Assembly: GCA_938002655.1 (NCBI GenBank)
Contig: CALLAC010000008.1
Coordinates: 106,252 to 170,251 of the forward strand
Direction of reading: 5' to 3'
DNA: 64,000 nucleotides
Source: an uncultured Cytophagales bacterium
GTDB taxonomy: Bacteria > Bacteroidota > Bacteroidia > Cytophagales > Thermonemataceae
The first letter of the stretch is position 1; the number at the start of each line of letters is the position of its first letter. The position numbers and the translations under genes were made by a program. Below the pieces are notes generated by a model that made no database searches, was not told the DNA's origin, and was given only the letters and a program-made list of their open reading frames with translations. Positions 27,499-36,369 of the stretch are shown here, one piece after another.

Positions 27499-27527
27499 CG
27501 GCTTTGCTTGGTTAGTGAGCAAAGCCG
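27499..27527. repeat. 10-bp perfect inverted repeat
   Basis: CGGCTTTGCT (27499-27508) and AGCAAAGCCG (27518-27527) form a stem with a 9-nt loop. No T tract follows on either side, so it may be a transcript structure or a terminator for the ankyrin gene without a typical tail. Confidence 0.5.
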
Positions 27528-27784
27528 AACTACACCCATCAAATCTGAAATAAACCTTATTCTTATGAAAATGCCTCGGCTCCGCTTCGGTAAACTTACT
27601 TTTGCTGAGTTTTTCGGTAAATCGCAAATAAGTTTAATATATTTACCTAAGCAATTACATTTTCGTATAAAAAAGCACAATCAATCAAATTTCATCATCA
27701 TACTTTTTACACCACTATCAAAAATTTTAGGCTAATTTTATTCAATAAAAATTTGAAAATCAGTTTTTAGCCTTACAGCTCATG

Positions 27785-28366
27785 TTATTTGATAGGTTCT
27801 TTAATCCATTTAGAACCTTTGGCAGTACGAATGATGCGAGCGGCGTCATCTTGCTTGAAAGTTTCGGCATAGCCCTGCGGACCAAGTACAAACTCTTCTA
27901 CATACCAGCCATTGGAAGTTTTGTAACATTTTTGATGTCGGAATTTAATCTTTACTTCGGCACGGGTATCGGCACCAGCTCTAATCAATAGCTTGATAAT
28001 GTTTTCGTTTCCTTTTGCCGCCGCCATATGCAGAGCTGTGTAGCCAGTTACTTTCGCTTCGCATTTATCAATTTCGTACCCTTCTACTACTTTACATTTG
28101 GCATTTACTTTGGCTTTGCGTTTGAGTAACTCCAAGACCATCTCTTCGCGTTGATACGAGACGGCTTGCATCAGCGGTGTAAAGTTTTCGTAAAGCCAGG
28201 TTTTCTCTTGCCATTTTACCTTTGCATTGACGTTCTTGGGGTCTTGCACAAGCTGCATAAAACGCTCTTGGTTGCCATCGCGGATAGCTTCGAAAATTTC
28301 GGTTTGGGCTTGGGCAGTTGCTAATCCTAAAACTATCCAAGCGAGCATAAAAAAATGGTTTCTCAT
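27785..28366 (-). CDS. Exported ankyrin-repeat protein
   Basis: A 193-residue protein with a signal peptide (1-20, ending AQA) and about three ankyrin repeats. The clearest are 'FTPLMQAVSYQREEMVLELL' and 'YTALHMAAAKGNENIIKLLI', the latter followed by 'RAGAD'. Ankyrin repeats mediate protein binding. The C-terminal part 'GPQGYAETFKQDDAARIIR' is also ankyrin-like. It is the most upstream of the leftward exported-protein genes. Its promoter region is shared with the divergent bshB1 and contains a palindromic copy of the 20-bp element. Confidence 0.82.
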   Translation of the reverse strand: MRNHFFMLAWIVLGLATAQAQTEIFEAIRDGNQERFMQLVQDPKNVNAKVKWQEKTWLYENFTPLMQAVSYQREEMVLELLKRKAKVNAKCKVVEGYEIDKCEAKVTGYTALHMAAAKGNENIIKLLIRAGADTRAEVKIKFRHQKCYKTSNGWYVEEFVLGPQGYAETFKQDDAARIIRTAKGSKWIKEPIK

Positions 28367-28410
28367 AGGTTTTTTTTTACAAAAAAGGCTCTATATTGTG
28401 ATTTTTTCCA

Positions 28411-28430
28411 TACGTCAAATGACGTATTTT
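28411..28430 (-). promoter_or_regulatory. Palindromic 20-bp element between ankyrin gene and bshB1
   Basis: Contains TACGTCA-AA-TGACGTA (28411-28426), a perfect 7-bp dyad around AA. The 20-bp block recurs with one change at 27471-27490. The dyad suggests a dimeric regulator binding site for the ankyrin gene, for bshB1, or for both. Confidence 0.5.
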
Positions 28431-28474
28431 GTATTTTTCTGTAAATTGCCACAAATAATGTTACAACAACAAAA

Positions 28475-29176
28475 ATGGAGTTAGATATTTTAGTTTTTGC
28501 CGCACACCCCGACGATGCAGAGCTCTCGTGTTCGGGTACGCTTGCTTTACATCTTGCACAAGGCAATAAAGTGGGTATTGTAGACCTTACGCAAGGCGAA
28601 CTGGGCACAAGAGGAAATGCTGAAATACGTCGGCAAGAAGCTGAAAAAGCCTCACAGATTTTAGGCTTACACTTGCGAGAAAATCTAAAATTTGCCGATG
28701 GGTTTTTCTGCAATGATAAGGAGCATCAACTTGCTATTATTCGCAAAATAAGGGAATACAAGCCTAAAATTGTACTTACAAATGCAATTACCGACCGCCA
28801 CCCCGACCACGCCCGTGCCGCTGAATTGGTGCGAGATGCCTGCTTTCTGGCAGGTTTGAGAAAAATTGAAACAGGTCAGCAAGCTCACCGACCCGATCTT
28901 GTGTATCATTTCATTCAGGATAGGTACATACAACCTACTTTCGTGGTAGATATTACTGAGTTTTGGGAAATCAAAAAACAAGCAATTTTGGCATATAGTA
29001 CGCAATTCAATGCAACAGACAATAGCGAGCCACAAACCTACATTTCTACGCCCGAATTTTTTGCCTTTATCGAAGCACGAGCCAAAGAATTTGGACATCA
29101 GATCGGAGCTATTTATGGCGAAGGTTTTACCACCAGCCGAATGATAGGGGTCAATTCACTTTGGCACTTGCGATAA
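28475..29176 (+). CDS. bshB1: Bacillithiol biosynthesis N-acetylglucosaminyl-malate deacetylase
   Basis: A 233-residue zinc-dependent PIG-L/LmbE family deacetylase. The metal site is 'AAHPDDAE' (His11, Asp13, Asp14) with 'DRHPDH' (His109, Asp111, His112). The 'GELGTRGN' and 'LKFADGFF' blocks and the ending 'GFTTSRMIGVNSLWHLR' fit BshB1. It removes the acetyl group of GlcNAc-malate in the cytoplasm, the second step of bacillithiol synthesis. bshA and bshC are not in the window. It is divergent from the ankyrin gene. Confidence 0.94.
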   Translation: MELDILVFAAHPDDAELSCSGTLALHLAQGNKVGIVDLTQGELGTRGNAEIRRQEAEKASQILGLHLRENLKFADGFFCNDKEHQLAIIRKIREYKPKIVLTNAITDRHPDHARAAELVRDACFLAGLRKIETGQQAHRPDLVYHFIQDRYIQPTFVVDITEFWEIKKQAILAYSTQFNATDNSEPQTYISTPEFFAFIEARAKEFGHQIGAIYGEGFTTSRMIGVNSLWHLR

Positions 29177-29271
29177 AAGTTTCTTGCGGTTTTATTTGAA
29201 AATTTGGAAGGAATTGCAAATTTGCGTAAATTTCGCAAACTCTTTTGGTAAAATCTTTTGCTTGAAACAAA

Positions 29272-31806
29272 ATGAAAGCTCTTGTCAGTCGTTTGGTACG
29301 TCTTTTCAGGTTCAATACGCAATCTTTTCAGAGTCGTATTGCTATAAGTATTGCTGTTGCAGGTACTTTGATGATAGTGTTTGCATATCTGCTGATTGGT
29401 CGAATGGTACAGATAACCAAACGCAACGAAGCGATTGCTTCTACTTATCAGCCTGTAAAGTTGTATGCTTATGCTTGCTTTCAAGCTGTCAATCAGATAA
29501 TTTCAATTTTGCAAAATAATGTTTATGCCGCCGAACAAAGGATTAGCTCTCGGACTAATGAAGAGATTCTGGATTTGTGGGAAAAAAAGGCACTTGCCTT
29601 CAATGATTCTTTGCAAAGAATAGTGGCAAAGCGTACCAATGAACCCGAATTAGCCGTAACCTACGAAGCCATTGCCGATAGGCTTGCAAAAATGGACAAA
29701 CTCGTCAAGGAAGCCATTTCTATCAATAAAAAAGGGCAACGAAACCCTGTATATTATTCGGATAGGGTAGATGTGTCGGATACCACGACTATCAAAGCCA
29801 ATAAGGCTGTTACATTTTACGATGACGCCCTTGCCTTTCTGCTTACCAATGAAATTACACGTTTGCAAAAAGAACTTGATGTCTATTTTTCGCAACTTAT
29901 CAGCTTTAATAATAAGGCTACTGAAAAACTCTATGTAGATATACGACAGGAAAATCAGTTTTTTACACTTTTTCAGGTAATAGTTTTTCTTATTACAGCA
30001 GTGGCTTTGGTAGCTGTTATTTTCTTGCTCAACAACCATATTGGAAAAAATTTAGAAGAGGTGAATATTTTTACCCAAGAGCTTTCCAAAGGGGGCTTAC
30101 CTGAAACTCTGCACACCCAAGTAAGTGAATTAGAGCCTATTACTCGCAATTTGAATATACTAACCAAGAACTTACAAAATTTGCGAAAATATGCTATCAG
30201 TGTAAAAGAAGGTAAATACGATGCCGAATTGAATGTTTTCGAAGGGAAGGGTAAGTTCGGAGAGGCTATTACCCAAATGCGAGAAGGTCTTTTGAAGGTT
30301 TCAAAAGAAGAGCGTATTCGTACTTGGCGAAATGCAGGAATTGCAAAGTTTAGTGAAATTTTACGTAGAGAAAGTAATAATCTGGAAAAGCTTTCCGAAG
30401 AGCTTATCGGCGAACTCGTAAAATACGTAGGAGCCAATCAGGGAGGCGTTTTTATTGTAAACGATACTAATCCTGATGAAGCTTATTTGGAGCTTGTTGC
30501 TGCATATGCTTACAACAAAAAGAAATTTCTTGAAAAGAAAGTTCTCAAAGGGCAAGGGCTAGTAGGAAGAGCTTGGTTAGAAGGCTTACCTATTTATTTG
30601 AGTGAAGTGCCTAATGATTATATCGAAATAAGAACAGGTTTGGGCGGAGCAAATCCCAGATATGTGTTCATTGTTCCGCTTAAAATCAATGAGAAAGTAG
30701 AAGGTGTAATAGAACTAGCTTCTTTTCACGAATTTGAGGAATACCAACAAGAATTTATCAAACAAATAGCCGATAGTGTGGCTTCTACGTTTTCAAGTAC
30801 AAAAGTAAATCGCCGCACCCAACAACTCTTAGAAGAATCGCAAAGAGTAACTATTCTGATGAGAGAAAAAGAAGAAGAACTGCGTCAGAATATTGAAGAA
30901 TTGCAAGCTACCCAAGAAGAAATGCAGAGAAATCAAAGAGAACTTTCTGAAAAAGAAGGTAATATGCGTGCTCTGTTGGATAACACCTCCGATGCCATCA
31001 TGGCATTCAACCACAAAAGGCAAATCACGGTTATCAACAAGGCTATGAAAAACCTTTACGAATCAGTCGGGATATATTTAGATGTAGGCAGAATTGTTGA
31101 TGATGCCTTTCCAGGCAAAACCTACGAGCAAATGATGGAGGAAATCCAGAGGGCTTTATCAGGAGAGCGTTTTAAAACCAGTGCTACCGTTACTATTCGT
31201 GGAGTTACATATTATTACGATATTCTTTACAACCCTATTTACAACGAAAGACAAAGAGTAGTTGGAGCCTCAGTAGTTGTTACTGATGTTACCCAACAAC
31301 GTACAGCCGAATTAGAACTGAAAATGAAAGAAGCCAATCTGCAATCGCTTATCAACAATACCGAAGATTCTATTATGGCAATTGATAAGAACTACAATTT
31401 GCTTGTTTTCAATGAAGTATTTAGAAAAAGACGAAAAGAATACAACTTCAAAGAAGGCGATAATATCTTTACCACTATACCCGAGCATCTACACGAAGAG
31501 TGGAAACGCTACTACGATAGAGCTTTGGCAGGTGAACGTTTTGAAAAAGTTATCAAAAGGGATTTGGGAAACAAAAAAATTCAGTATCGCGAGCATTCGT
31601 TCAATCCTATCTACAATGAAAAAGGCGAAGTCATTGGTGTTTCTGTTTTTGCCAAAGACATCACCGAAGCAAAACTTGCCGAAGCCGAAAACCAAAAAAT
31701 TATGGCTACTCTTTTCGAAAAACAAAAACAAGATAAAAAACGTATCGAAGAGCTTGAAATGCAACTCAAAGAACTGCAAGAACTATTAGAAACTAAAACT
31801 TCTTGA
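29272..31806 (+). CDS. Orphan membrane sensor: HAMP-GAF-coiled coil-PAS-PAS, no output domain
   Basis: An 844-residue protein. TM1 is at about 24-45. A periplasmic helical sensor covers ~46-230. TM2 at ~232-253 is followed by a HAMP-like segment, then a GAF domain at ~345-510. A coiled coil of 'EEELRQNIEELQATQEEMQRNQRE' type spans ~515-570. Two PAS domains follow ('NMRALLDNTSDAIMAFNHK', ~570-690, and 'NLQSLINNTEDSIMAIDKN', ~695-815), and a coiled-coil tail completes it. There is no HisKA/HATPase, GGDEF, methyl-accepting or receiver domain, although the sequence is complete to a normal stop. Proteins with this layout occur in Bacteroidota and may act through partners. The cyclophilin gene follows 6 nt downstream. 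Confidence 0.85.
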   Translation: MKALVSRLVRLFRFNTQSFQSRIAISIAVAGTLMIVFAYLLIGRMVQITKRNEAIASTYQPVKLYAYACFQAVNQIISILQNNVYAAEQRISSRTNEEILDLWEKKALAFNDSLQRIVAKRTNEPELAVTYEAIADRLAKMDKLVKEAISINKKGQRNPVYYSDRVDVSDTTTIKANKAVTFYDDALAFLLTNEITRLQKELDVYFSQLISFNNKATEKLYVDIRQENQFFTLFQVIVFLITAVALVAVIFLLNNHIGKNLEEVNIFTQELSKGGLPETLHTQVSELEPITRNLNILTKNLQNLRKYAISVKEGKYDAELNVFEGKGKFGEAITQMREGLLKVSKEERIRTWRNAGIAKFSEILRRESNNLEKLSEELIGELVKYVGANQGGVFIVNDTNPDEAYLELVAAYAYNKKKFLEKKVLKGQGLVGRAWLEGLPIYLSEVPNDYIEIRTGLGGANPRYVFIVPLKINEKVEGVIELASFHEFEEYQQEFIKQIADSVASTFSSTKVNRRTQQLLEESQRVTILMREKEEELRQNIEELQATQEEMQRNQRELSEKEGNMRALLDNTSDAIMAFNHKRQITVINKAMKNLYESVGIYLDVGRIVDDAFPGKTYEQMMEEIQRALSGERFKTSATVTIRGVTYYYDILYNPIYNERQRVVGASVVVTDVTQQRTAELELKMKEANLQSLINNTEDSIMAIDKNYNLLVFNEVFRKRRKEYNFKEGDNIFTTIPEHLHEEWKRYYDRALAGERFEKVIKRDLGNKKIQYREHSFNPIYNEKGEVIGVSVFAKDITEAKLAEAENQKIMATLFEKQKQDKKRIEELEMQLKELQELLETKTS

Positions 31807-31812
31807 CAACCT

Positions 31813-32544
31813 ATGCGAAAAATTTTGGCTTTCAGCTGGATTATTTGGGCTCATGGTGTTTTTGCTCAAAAAAAAGATAGTTTAGTGCTATTACAAACTG
31901 ACTACGGCGATATGCTGTTTGTACTCTACGAACAAACTCCCAAGCATCGAGCTAATTTTCTTAAACTAGTGCGTGAAAAATTCTACGATGGCTTACTTTT
32001 TCATCGAGTTATTAAGGATTTTATGATACAAGGCGGAGACCCTAATTCCAAAAATGCCAAACCTGGCGAAATGCTTGGAATGGGCGGCTTAGATTATCGT
32101 ATTGATGCTGAATTTCACCCCGACCTATTTCATAAAAGAGGAGCGTTGGCGGCGGCTCGCGACAATAATCCTCAAAAGGCTTCCAGCAGTTGTCAGTTTT
32201 ATATCGTACAAGGTAGAACCTTTACTGATGAAGAGTTAGATGCTCTTTCTGCACGAATACAGCATAAATTCCCTGTGGAGCATCGCGAATTTTACAAAAC
32301 TAAAAAAGGTACCCCTCATTTAGACCAAAACTACACTGTTTTCGGAGAAATGCTTGAAGGCTTTGAAGTTTTAGAAAAAATTATTGCCGAACCCACCGAT
32401 GCCCGCGACCGCCCCCTAAAAGATATCCGAATGAAAGCCTCTATTAGGGTGATGAAACGCAGTGAGGTTACTAAAAAATACGGCTTCCAGTATCCTGAAA
32501 AGCCGTCCAAGAAAAAGAAAAAAGCCAAGAAAAAAGAGGAATAA
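31813..32544 (+). CDS. Secreted cyclophilin-type peptidyl-prolyl isomerase
   Basis: A 243-residue protein with a signal peptide (1-18, ending FAQ), a cyclophilin domain and a very basic Lys-rich C-terminal tail (~228-243). Catalytic-core motifs are 'FHRVIKDFMIQGGDP' (the catalytic Arg is in FHRV) and 'QFYIV' later, with 'VFGEMLEGFEVLEKI' near the end. An insertion in the middle (~135-170) makes it longer than E. coli PpiA. It assists folding of exported proteins. It follows the orphan sensor by 6 nt and is convergent with sdaAB, whose stop lies 3 nt away. Confidence 0.92.
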   Translation: MRKILAFSWIIWAHGVFAQKKDSLVLLQTDYGDMLFVLYEQTPKHRANFLKLVREKFYDGLLFHRVIKDFMIQGGDPNSKNAKPGEMLGMGGLDYRIDAEFHPDLFHKRGALAAARDNNPQKASSSCQFYIVQGRTFTDEELDALSARIQHKFPVEHREFYKTKKGTPHLDQNYTVFGEMLEGFEVLEKIIAEPTDARDRPLKDIRMKASIRVMKRSEVTKKYGFQYPEKPSKKKKKAKKKEE

Positions 32545-32547
32545 GCT

Positions 32548-33225
32548 TTAGATTTGCGTGCAATCAATGGCAGTAATTTCGTAAGTCCATTTCAGACTTC
32601 TGAGGTATTCAAGGGTAAGGGGGCGAGGGGGGCTATCCATTTCGTAAAAGTGGCAAGCCAAATCGTTTTTTCCTTTTCTTGAAACCGAAGCCGTAGCAAT
32701 GTTGCAGTCGTCTTGGGCTAAAATATTGGCAATGAAAGCAAGTTTGCCTTTGGCATCTTCGGCAAGCACAATAAGCGTATGCGTAGAAGCAGAAATATCT
32801 GCCCGAAAGCCATTGTACGAGGCAATATTGATAATTCCCCCGCCACGACTTTCACCAATTATTTCAATTTGTTTCCCTTCGGCTTCGAGTTCTAATTTTA
32901 TGGTGTTGGGGTGGTAGAGAGAGGCATTGCCTACGGCTTTGAAAATGTATTGCATACCTGCCTGTTTGGCAAAATCAAAGGAGTTCTTGATACGTGTATC
33001 GTCTGTGGCAAAATCCATTAGGCCTGCAATAATAGCTCTATCGCTACCATGCCCTTCATAGGTTTGAGCAAAAGAATTGTAGAAGGTGATAGTAGCTTTT
33101 TGAGGCGTTCTGCCCAAAATCTTATGAGCTACTCTGCCAATACGTACTACGCCTGCCGTGTGCGAGCTTGAAGGTCCTATCATTATGGGACCTATCATAT
33201 CGAAGATACTACTGCGTTCGTTCAT
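32548..33225 (-). CDS. sdaAB: L-serine ammonia-lyase, Fe-S dependent, beta subunit
   Basis: A 225-residue beta subunit with 'SIFDMIGPIMIGPSSSHTAG' at the N-terminus and an ACT-like C-terminal domain ('LIVLAEDAKGKLAFIANIL'). With the alpha subunit it deaminates L-serine to pyruvate and ammonia. The alpha subunit is not in this window. The ATG at 33225 fits the family start; an upstream in-frame TTG at 33285 would add 20 unlikely residues overlapping the TonB receptor gene. It lies 57 nt downstream of the receptor on the same strand. Confidence 0.93.
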   Translation of the reverse strand: MNERSSIFDMIGPIMIGPSSSHTAGVVRIGRVAHKILGRTPQKATITFYNSFAQTYEGHGSDRAIIAGLMDFATDDTRIKNSFDFAKQAGMQYIFKAVGNASLYHPNTIKLELEAEGKQIEIIGESRGGGIINIASYNGFRADISASTHTLIVLAEDAKGKLAFIANILAQDDCNIATASVSRKGKNDLACHFYEMDSPPRPLTLEYLRSLKWTYEITAIDCTQI

Positions 33226-33281
33226 AACAATATAGGATTGCGTTTTGCTATTGGGTAAAGATAAAAATTTCCTGAAAAAAT

Positions 33282-35627
33282 TCAAAATCGGAAATTATAG
33301 GTAAGCGTTGGAATGATAGGGAAAAGAGCAAGCTGTCGAGCTCGGAATTGTGTGAAAAAGTTGATTTGAGCGTTTTCTTCGGCAGGTTCGTAATAAATGA
33401 CAAAGGCGTTGCGTCGGTTGTAAAGATTATAGATGCTGAAGGTAAGGTCAGCTTCTCCCCATTTGGGTTTAAATTTGCGTATGATGTTCAAATCGGCTCG
33501 GTGATAAGCAGGCATTTGGTAGTTGCTTCTTTCACCAAAATCATTTCCTAAAAGAAAATTTGCTCCATTTACGCCTTGTACACCAAATCTGCCTTGTGGG
33601 ATAGTTACCCAGTTGTTGTTGCCCAATACCCAATTAAAAGCAATTGTTACGTTTTCATTAACTTTGTACATTAGCACAAGGGCAATATCGTGTCTTCTAT
33701 CGTATCGGGGGAAAAAAGCTTTACCGAAATTGATAGGAGCGTTGTTGTTGGAAGAATCAGCGAATTGGCGTTTTGTCCAAGAGAGCGTATAACCCAGCCA
33801 ACCCGTAAGTTTACCTGCTTTTTTCTCAACATAAAGTTCTATGCCATAGCTCCAACCTTTGCCAAAGACAAATTCGGCGTTGAGATTATCGTTGAGGAAA
33901 AGGTTTGCCCCATCGCGGAAATCAATCTGGTTTTTCATTTGTTTATAGTAGGCTTCGGCGGTAAAGAGTAGTTCGTTATTTTTAAACAAATGGTTTATGC
34001 CTGTGGCAACTTGCCTTGAAAGTTGCGGCTTTACAACTTCATTCGAAGGGTACCATATATCAGTTGGCAATGTAGCTCCCGAATTGGAAAGCAAATGCAC
34101 GTATTGATACATTTGAGCAAAGCTTGCTTTCAGCGAGGTTTTCTCATTGAGTTTGTAACGTAGAGCTGTGCGAGGTTCAAGCCCTGTGTAGAAAGTCTGA
34201 TTTTGCACAAAGCCCGAGCCACGCAAACCCGCATTAAGTCGCCATTTCTCGCTAAATTTTATATCATCGTTGAAGTAAATGCCCATTTCAGTAGCTTCGA
34301 AGGTATTGCCCGAATTAAAATTGACGCGGTTGTCGTCGCTGGCAAAGCGTATCCGAGCTACACCAAACTGATGATGTATGGCTTGGGCTCCAAAACGAAT
34401 ATGATGTTTCTCGCTATGCAGATAATCAAAATCGGTTTTGAAGTTGTAATCTTTGATGTTTGAGCCGATATTGAAAAGGAAAGAAGCAAAGCGGTTGCGA
34501 ATTTTGTACTGATAATCCGAGTAAATAGCAGTGGTATTTAAGAATAATTTGGGGCTAAAAATATGATTCCAACGCACCGTAGCCGAGCTATTGCCCCAAT
34601 CAAAATCAAAGTTAAAATTACCCCGATTGCCTGTAAATTGGAATATATCTCTGCCAAAATAGCCACTGACAAAAATCCTATCTTTTTCGCTAATTTCGTA
34701 ATTAGCTTTGAGGTTCAAATCATAAAAGTAATAATCGGGGATAGGGTTGTAGTTAGGTTTGCCTTCGTTGATCTTGTTGATTTGACGAGTGATGATATCA
34801 AAATAGGTCCTTCTGCCCGAAACAATAAAAGAAGATTTACCCTTCTGAATAGGACCTTCAAGTGTAAGCCTTGATGAAATCAGTCCTATGCCACCTGTAC
34901 CCGAAAAGCGGTTTTTATTGCCCTCACGCATCTTGATATCCAGCACCGAAGAGAGCCTACCTCCATATTGGGCGGGAAAATCGCCTTTGTAGAGTTCTAC
35001 ATTTTTGATAGCATCGGAGTTGAAAATACTGAAAAAACCAAACAGATGAGCGGCGTTGTAGATAAGTCCTTCGTCCAAAAGCACTAAGTTTTGGTCAGGA
35101 CCGCCACCGCGTACATACAGACCTGCCGAAGCCTCTGCACCCGATTGTACGCCTGGCTTGAGTTGCAAAACTTTTATCAAATCTGTTTCGCCAAAAATTA
35201 CAGGTACGGTTTTTATTTCTTTGTAATCCAACTTTTCTACGCTCATTTGCGTTTTTTCTACGGCATCTTTAAACTTATCTTCGCCTACTACTTCAATGGC
35301 TTCAATTTGCTCTTGGGCTTGGTCGGTTTGCAAAAGTATATTGAGCATGAGGCTTTGGGTAAAGAAAATTTTTTGTGTATATTCGACATAGCCCACAAAA
35401 CTGGCTTTCAGGATAATGGTATCGTTGCTAATGGGGATTTCCAAAGCATAGTAGCCATAAGCATTGGTAAGAATACCCACTTTACTTTTAGCTTCCCAAA
35501 CTGATGCCCCAATGAGGTCTTCGCCTGTGGCGGCATCGCGTACATAACCGCTAATAGTAAATTTATTTTGAGCAAGTAAAAAGTTTGTAAAAAAAAATGG
35601 TAAAAGGAAAACAATCAGGTTTTTCAT
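33282..35627 (-). CDS. TonB-dependent outer-membrane receptor with carboxypeptidase-like N-terminal domain
   Basis: A 781-residue outer-membrane beta-barrel. The signal peptide is at 1-19 (ending LAQ). A carboxypeptidase-D regulatory-like domain (~22-105) starts 'FTISGYVRDAATGEDLIGAS'. The plug (~120-235) includes 'VLQLKPGVQSGAEASAGLYVRGGGPDQNLVLLDE'-type conserved sequence (residues ~148-180). The barrel ends in an aromatic 'YNFRF', typical of BamA-recognised strands. It imports a TonB-dependent substrate; no SusD-like partner is present, so the ligand cannot be inferred. The upstream region has a good -7 box at 35670-35677. Confidence 0.93.
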   Translation of the reverse strand: MKNLIVFLLPFFFTNFLLAQNKFTISGYVRDAATGEDLIGASVWEAKSKVGILTNAYGYYALEIPISNDTIILKASFVGYVEYTQKIFFTQSLMLNILLQTDQAQEQIEAIEVVGEDKFKDAVEKTQMSVEKLDYKEIKTVPVIFGETDLIKVLQLKPGVQSGAEASAGLYVRGGGPDQNLVLLDEGLIYNAAHLFGFFSIFNSDAIKNVELYKGDFPAQYGGRLSSVLDIKMREGNKNRFSGTGGIGLISSRLTLEGPIQKGKSSFIVSGRRTYFDIITRQINKINEGKPNYNPIPDYYFYDLNLKANYEISEKDRIFVSGYFGRDIFQFTGNRGNFNFDFDWGNSSATVRWNHIFSPKLFLNTTAIYSDYQYKIRNRFASFLFNIGSNIKDYNFKTDFDYLHSEKHHIRFGAQAIHHQFGVARIRFASDDNRVNFNSGNTFEATEMGIYFNDDIKFSEKWRLNAGLRGSGFVQNQTFYTGLEPRTALRYKLNEKTSLKASFAQMYQYVHLLSNSGATLPTDIWYPSNEVVKPQLSRQVATGINHLFKNNELLFTAEAYYKQMKNQIDFRDGANLFLNDNLNAEFVFGKGWSYGIELYVEKKAGKLTGWLGYTLSWTKRQFADSSNNNAPINFGKAFFPRYDRRHDIALVLMYKVNENVTIAFNWVLGNNNWVTIPQGRFGVQGVNGANFLLGNDFGERSNYQMPAYHRADLNIIRKFKPKWGEADLTFSIYNLYNRRNAFVIYYEPAEENAQINFFTQFRARQLALFPIIPTLTYNFRF

Positions 35628-35669
35628 AGTTTGTTTTCTGAAAAAACTACAGAAAAGAAAGCTTTGTTA

Positions 35670-35677
35670 CAAAGATA
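35670..35677 (-). promoter_or_regulatory. Candidate -7 box for the TonB-dependent receptor gene
   Basis: On the minus strand it reads TATCTTTG, matching TAnnTTTG, about 43 nt upstream of the ATG at 35627. No clear TTTG -33 element was found at the usual distance. Confidence 0.4.
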
Positions 35678-35715
35678 CAGATAAAATTTCTAACTTTCTT
35701 GCCAAAATTTCGTAT

Positions 35716-36369
35716 ATGCAAGAAAAAAAACGTTGGCTTCAAGATTGCTTAAAAAATCAGATTGAGGCAATTATTTTTGATTTGGGCGGAGTTATTATTG
35801 ATATTGATTTCAATCTTACGCTCAAAGCCCTTGAAAAATACACTTCGCACCAGTTCGGCGAAGGCGAATACCTGACCAAACACCCCATTTTTTATGAGTT
35901 TGAAACAGGAAAAATTTCTGAAAATACTTTTTTTTCAGAAATTCAAAAAATTTTCGGCTTAAATGCTACCTTAGCAGAACTCAAACAGGCTTGGAATGCT
36001 TTGCTTTTAGATATTCCACAGAAAAGGGTAAATTTACTTGAAAATTTACAAAACCAACTACCTACGTTTATTTTGAGCAATACCAATCCTACACATTTAG
36101 AGGAGGTAGAAAATATTCTGCGGAAACAAACTAGTGCCGCTACACTTAAAATGCTTGTCAGAAAGCCCTATTATTCGTTTGAAGTGGGCAAAGCCAAGCC
36201 CGAAAGAGCTATTTATGAGCAAGTGATTGAGGAAAATAATCTAAAGCCCGAGAAAACGCTTTTCATTGATGATAGCTTGCGAAACTTGGAAGGAGCGAAA
36301 AAAGTAGGTTTGCAAACATTACGTATCATCCCTTTTACCGAAGATATTTGCGATTTTTTTAGCGAGTAG
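35716..36369 (+). CDS. HAD-family phosphatase, YihX-like
   Basis: A 217-residue HAD-IA phosphatase. Motif I is 'IIFDLGGVIIDIDFN' (the nucleophilic Asp is followed by L-G, as in YihX), motif II is 'FILSNTNPTHL', the motif III Lys lies in 'FEVGKAKPERAIYEQ', and motif IV is 'TLFIDDSLRNLEGAKKVG'. YihX-type enzymes dephosphorylate sugar phosphates such as glucose-1-phosphate; the substrate here is not determined. The 3' end overlaps the convergent zinc-finger gene by 11 nt. Confidence 0.88.
   Translation: MQEKKRWLQDCLKNQIEAIIFDLGGVIIDIDFNLTLKALEKYTSHQFGEGEYLTKHPIFYEFETGKISENTFFSEIQKIFGLNATLAELKQAWNALLLDIPQKRVNLLENLQNQLPTFILSNTNPTHLEEVENILRKQTSAATLKMLVRKPYYSFEVGKAKPERAIYEQVIEENNLKPEKTLFIDDSLRNLEGAKKVGLQTLRIIPFTEDICDFFSE

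Larger units (their letters stand above)
27422..27784. other. 363-bp intergenic region with regulatory-looking repeats
   Basis: There is no coding sequence here that I can support. It holds the 20-bp element at 27471-27490, an ACGTA/TACGT inverted pair at 27482-27496, and a 10-bp perfect inverted repeat (27499-27508 with 27518-27527). It separates the ankyrin gene from the WG-repeat operon on the same strand. Confidence 0.6.

Noticed and set aside
32548..33285. Longer sdaAB start overlapping the TonB receptor stop
   Set aside because: The upstream start is TTG and would add 20 residues before the conserved N-terminus; the ATG at 33225 is at the family position.
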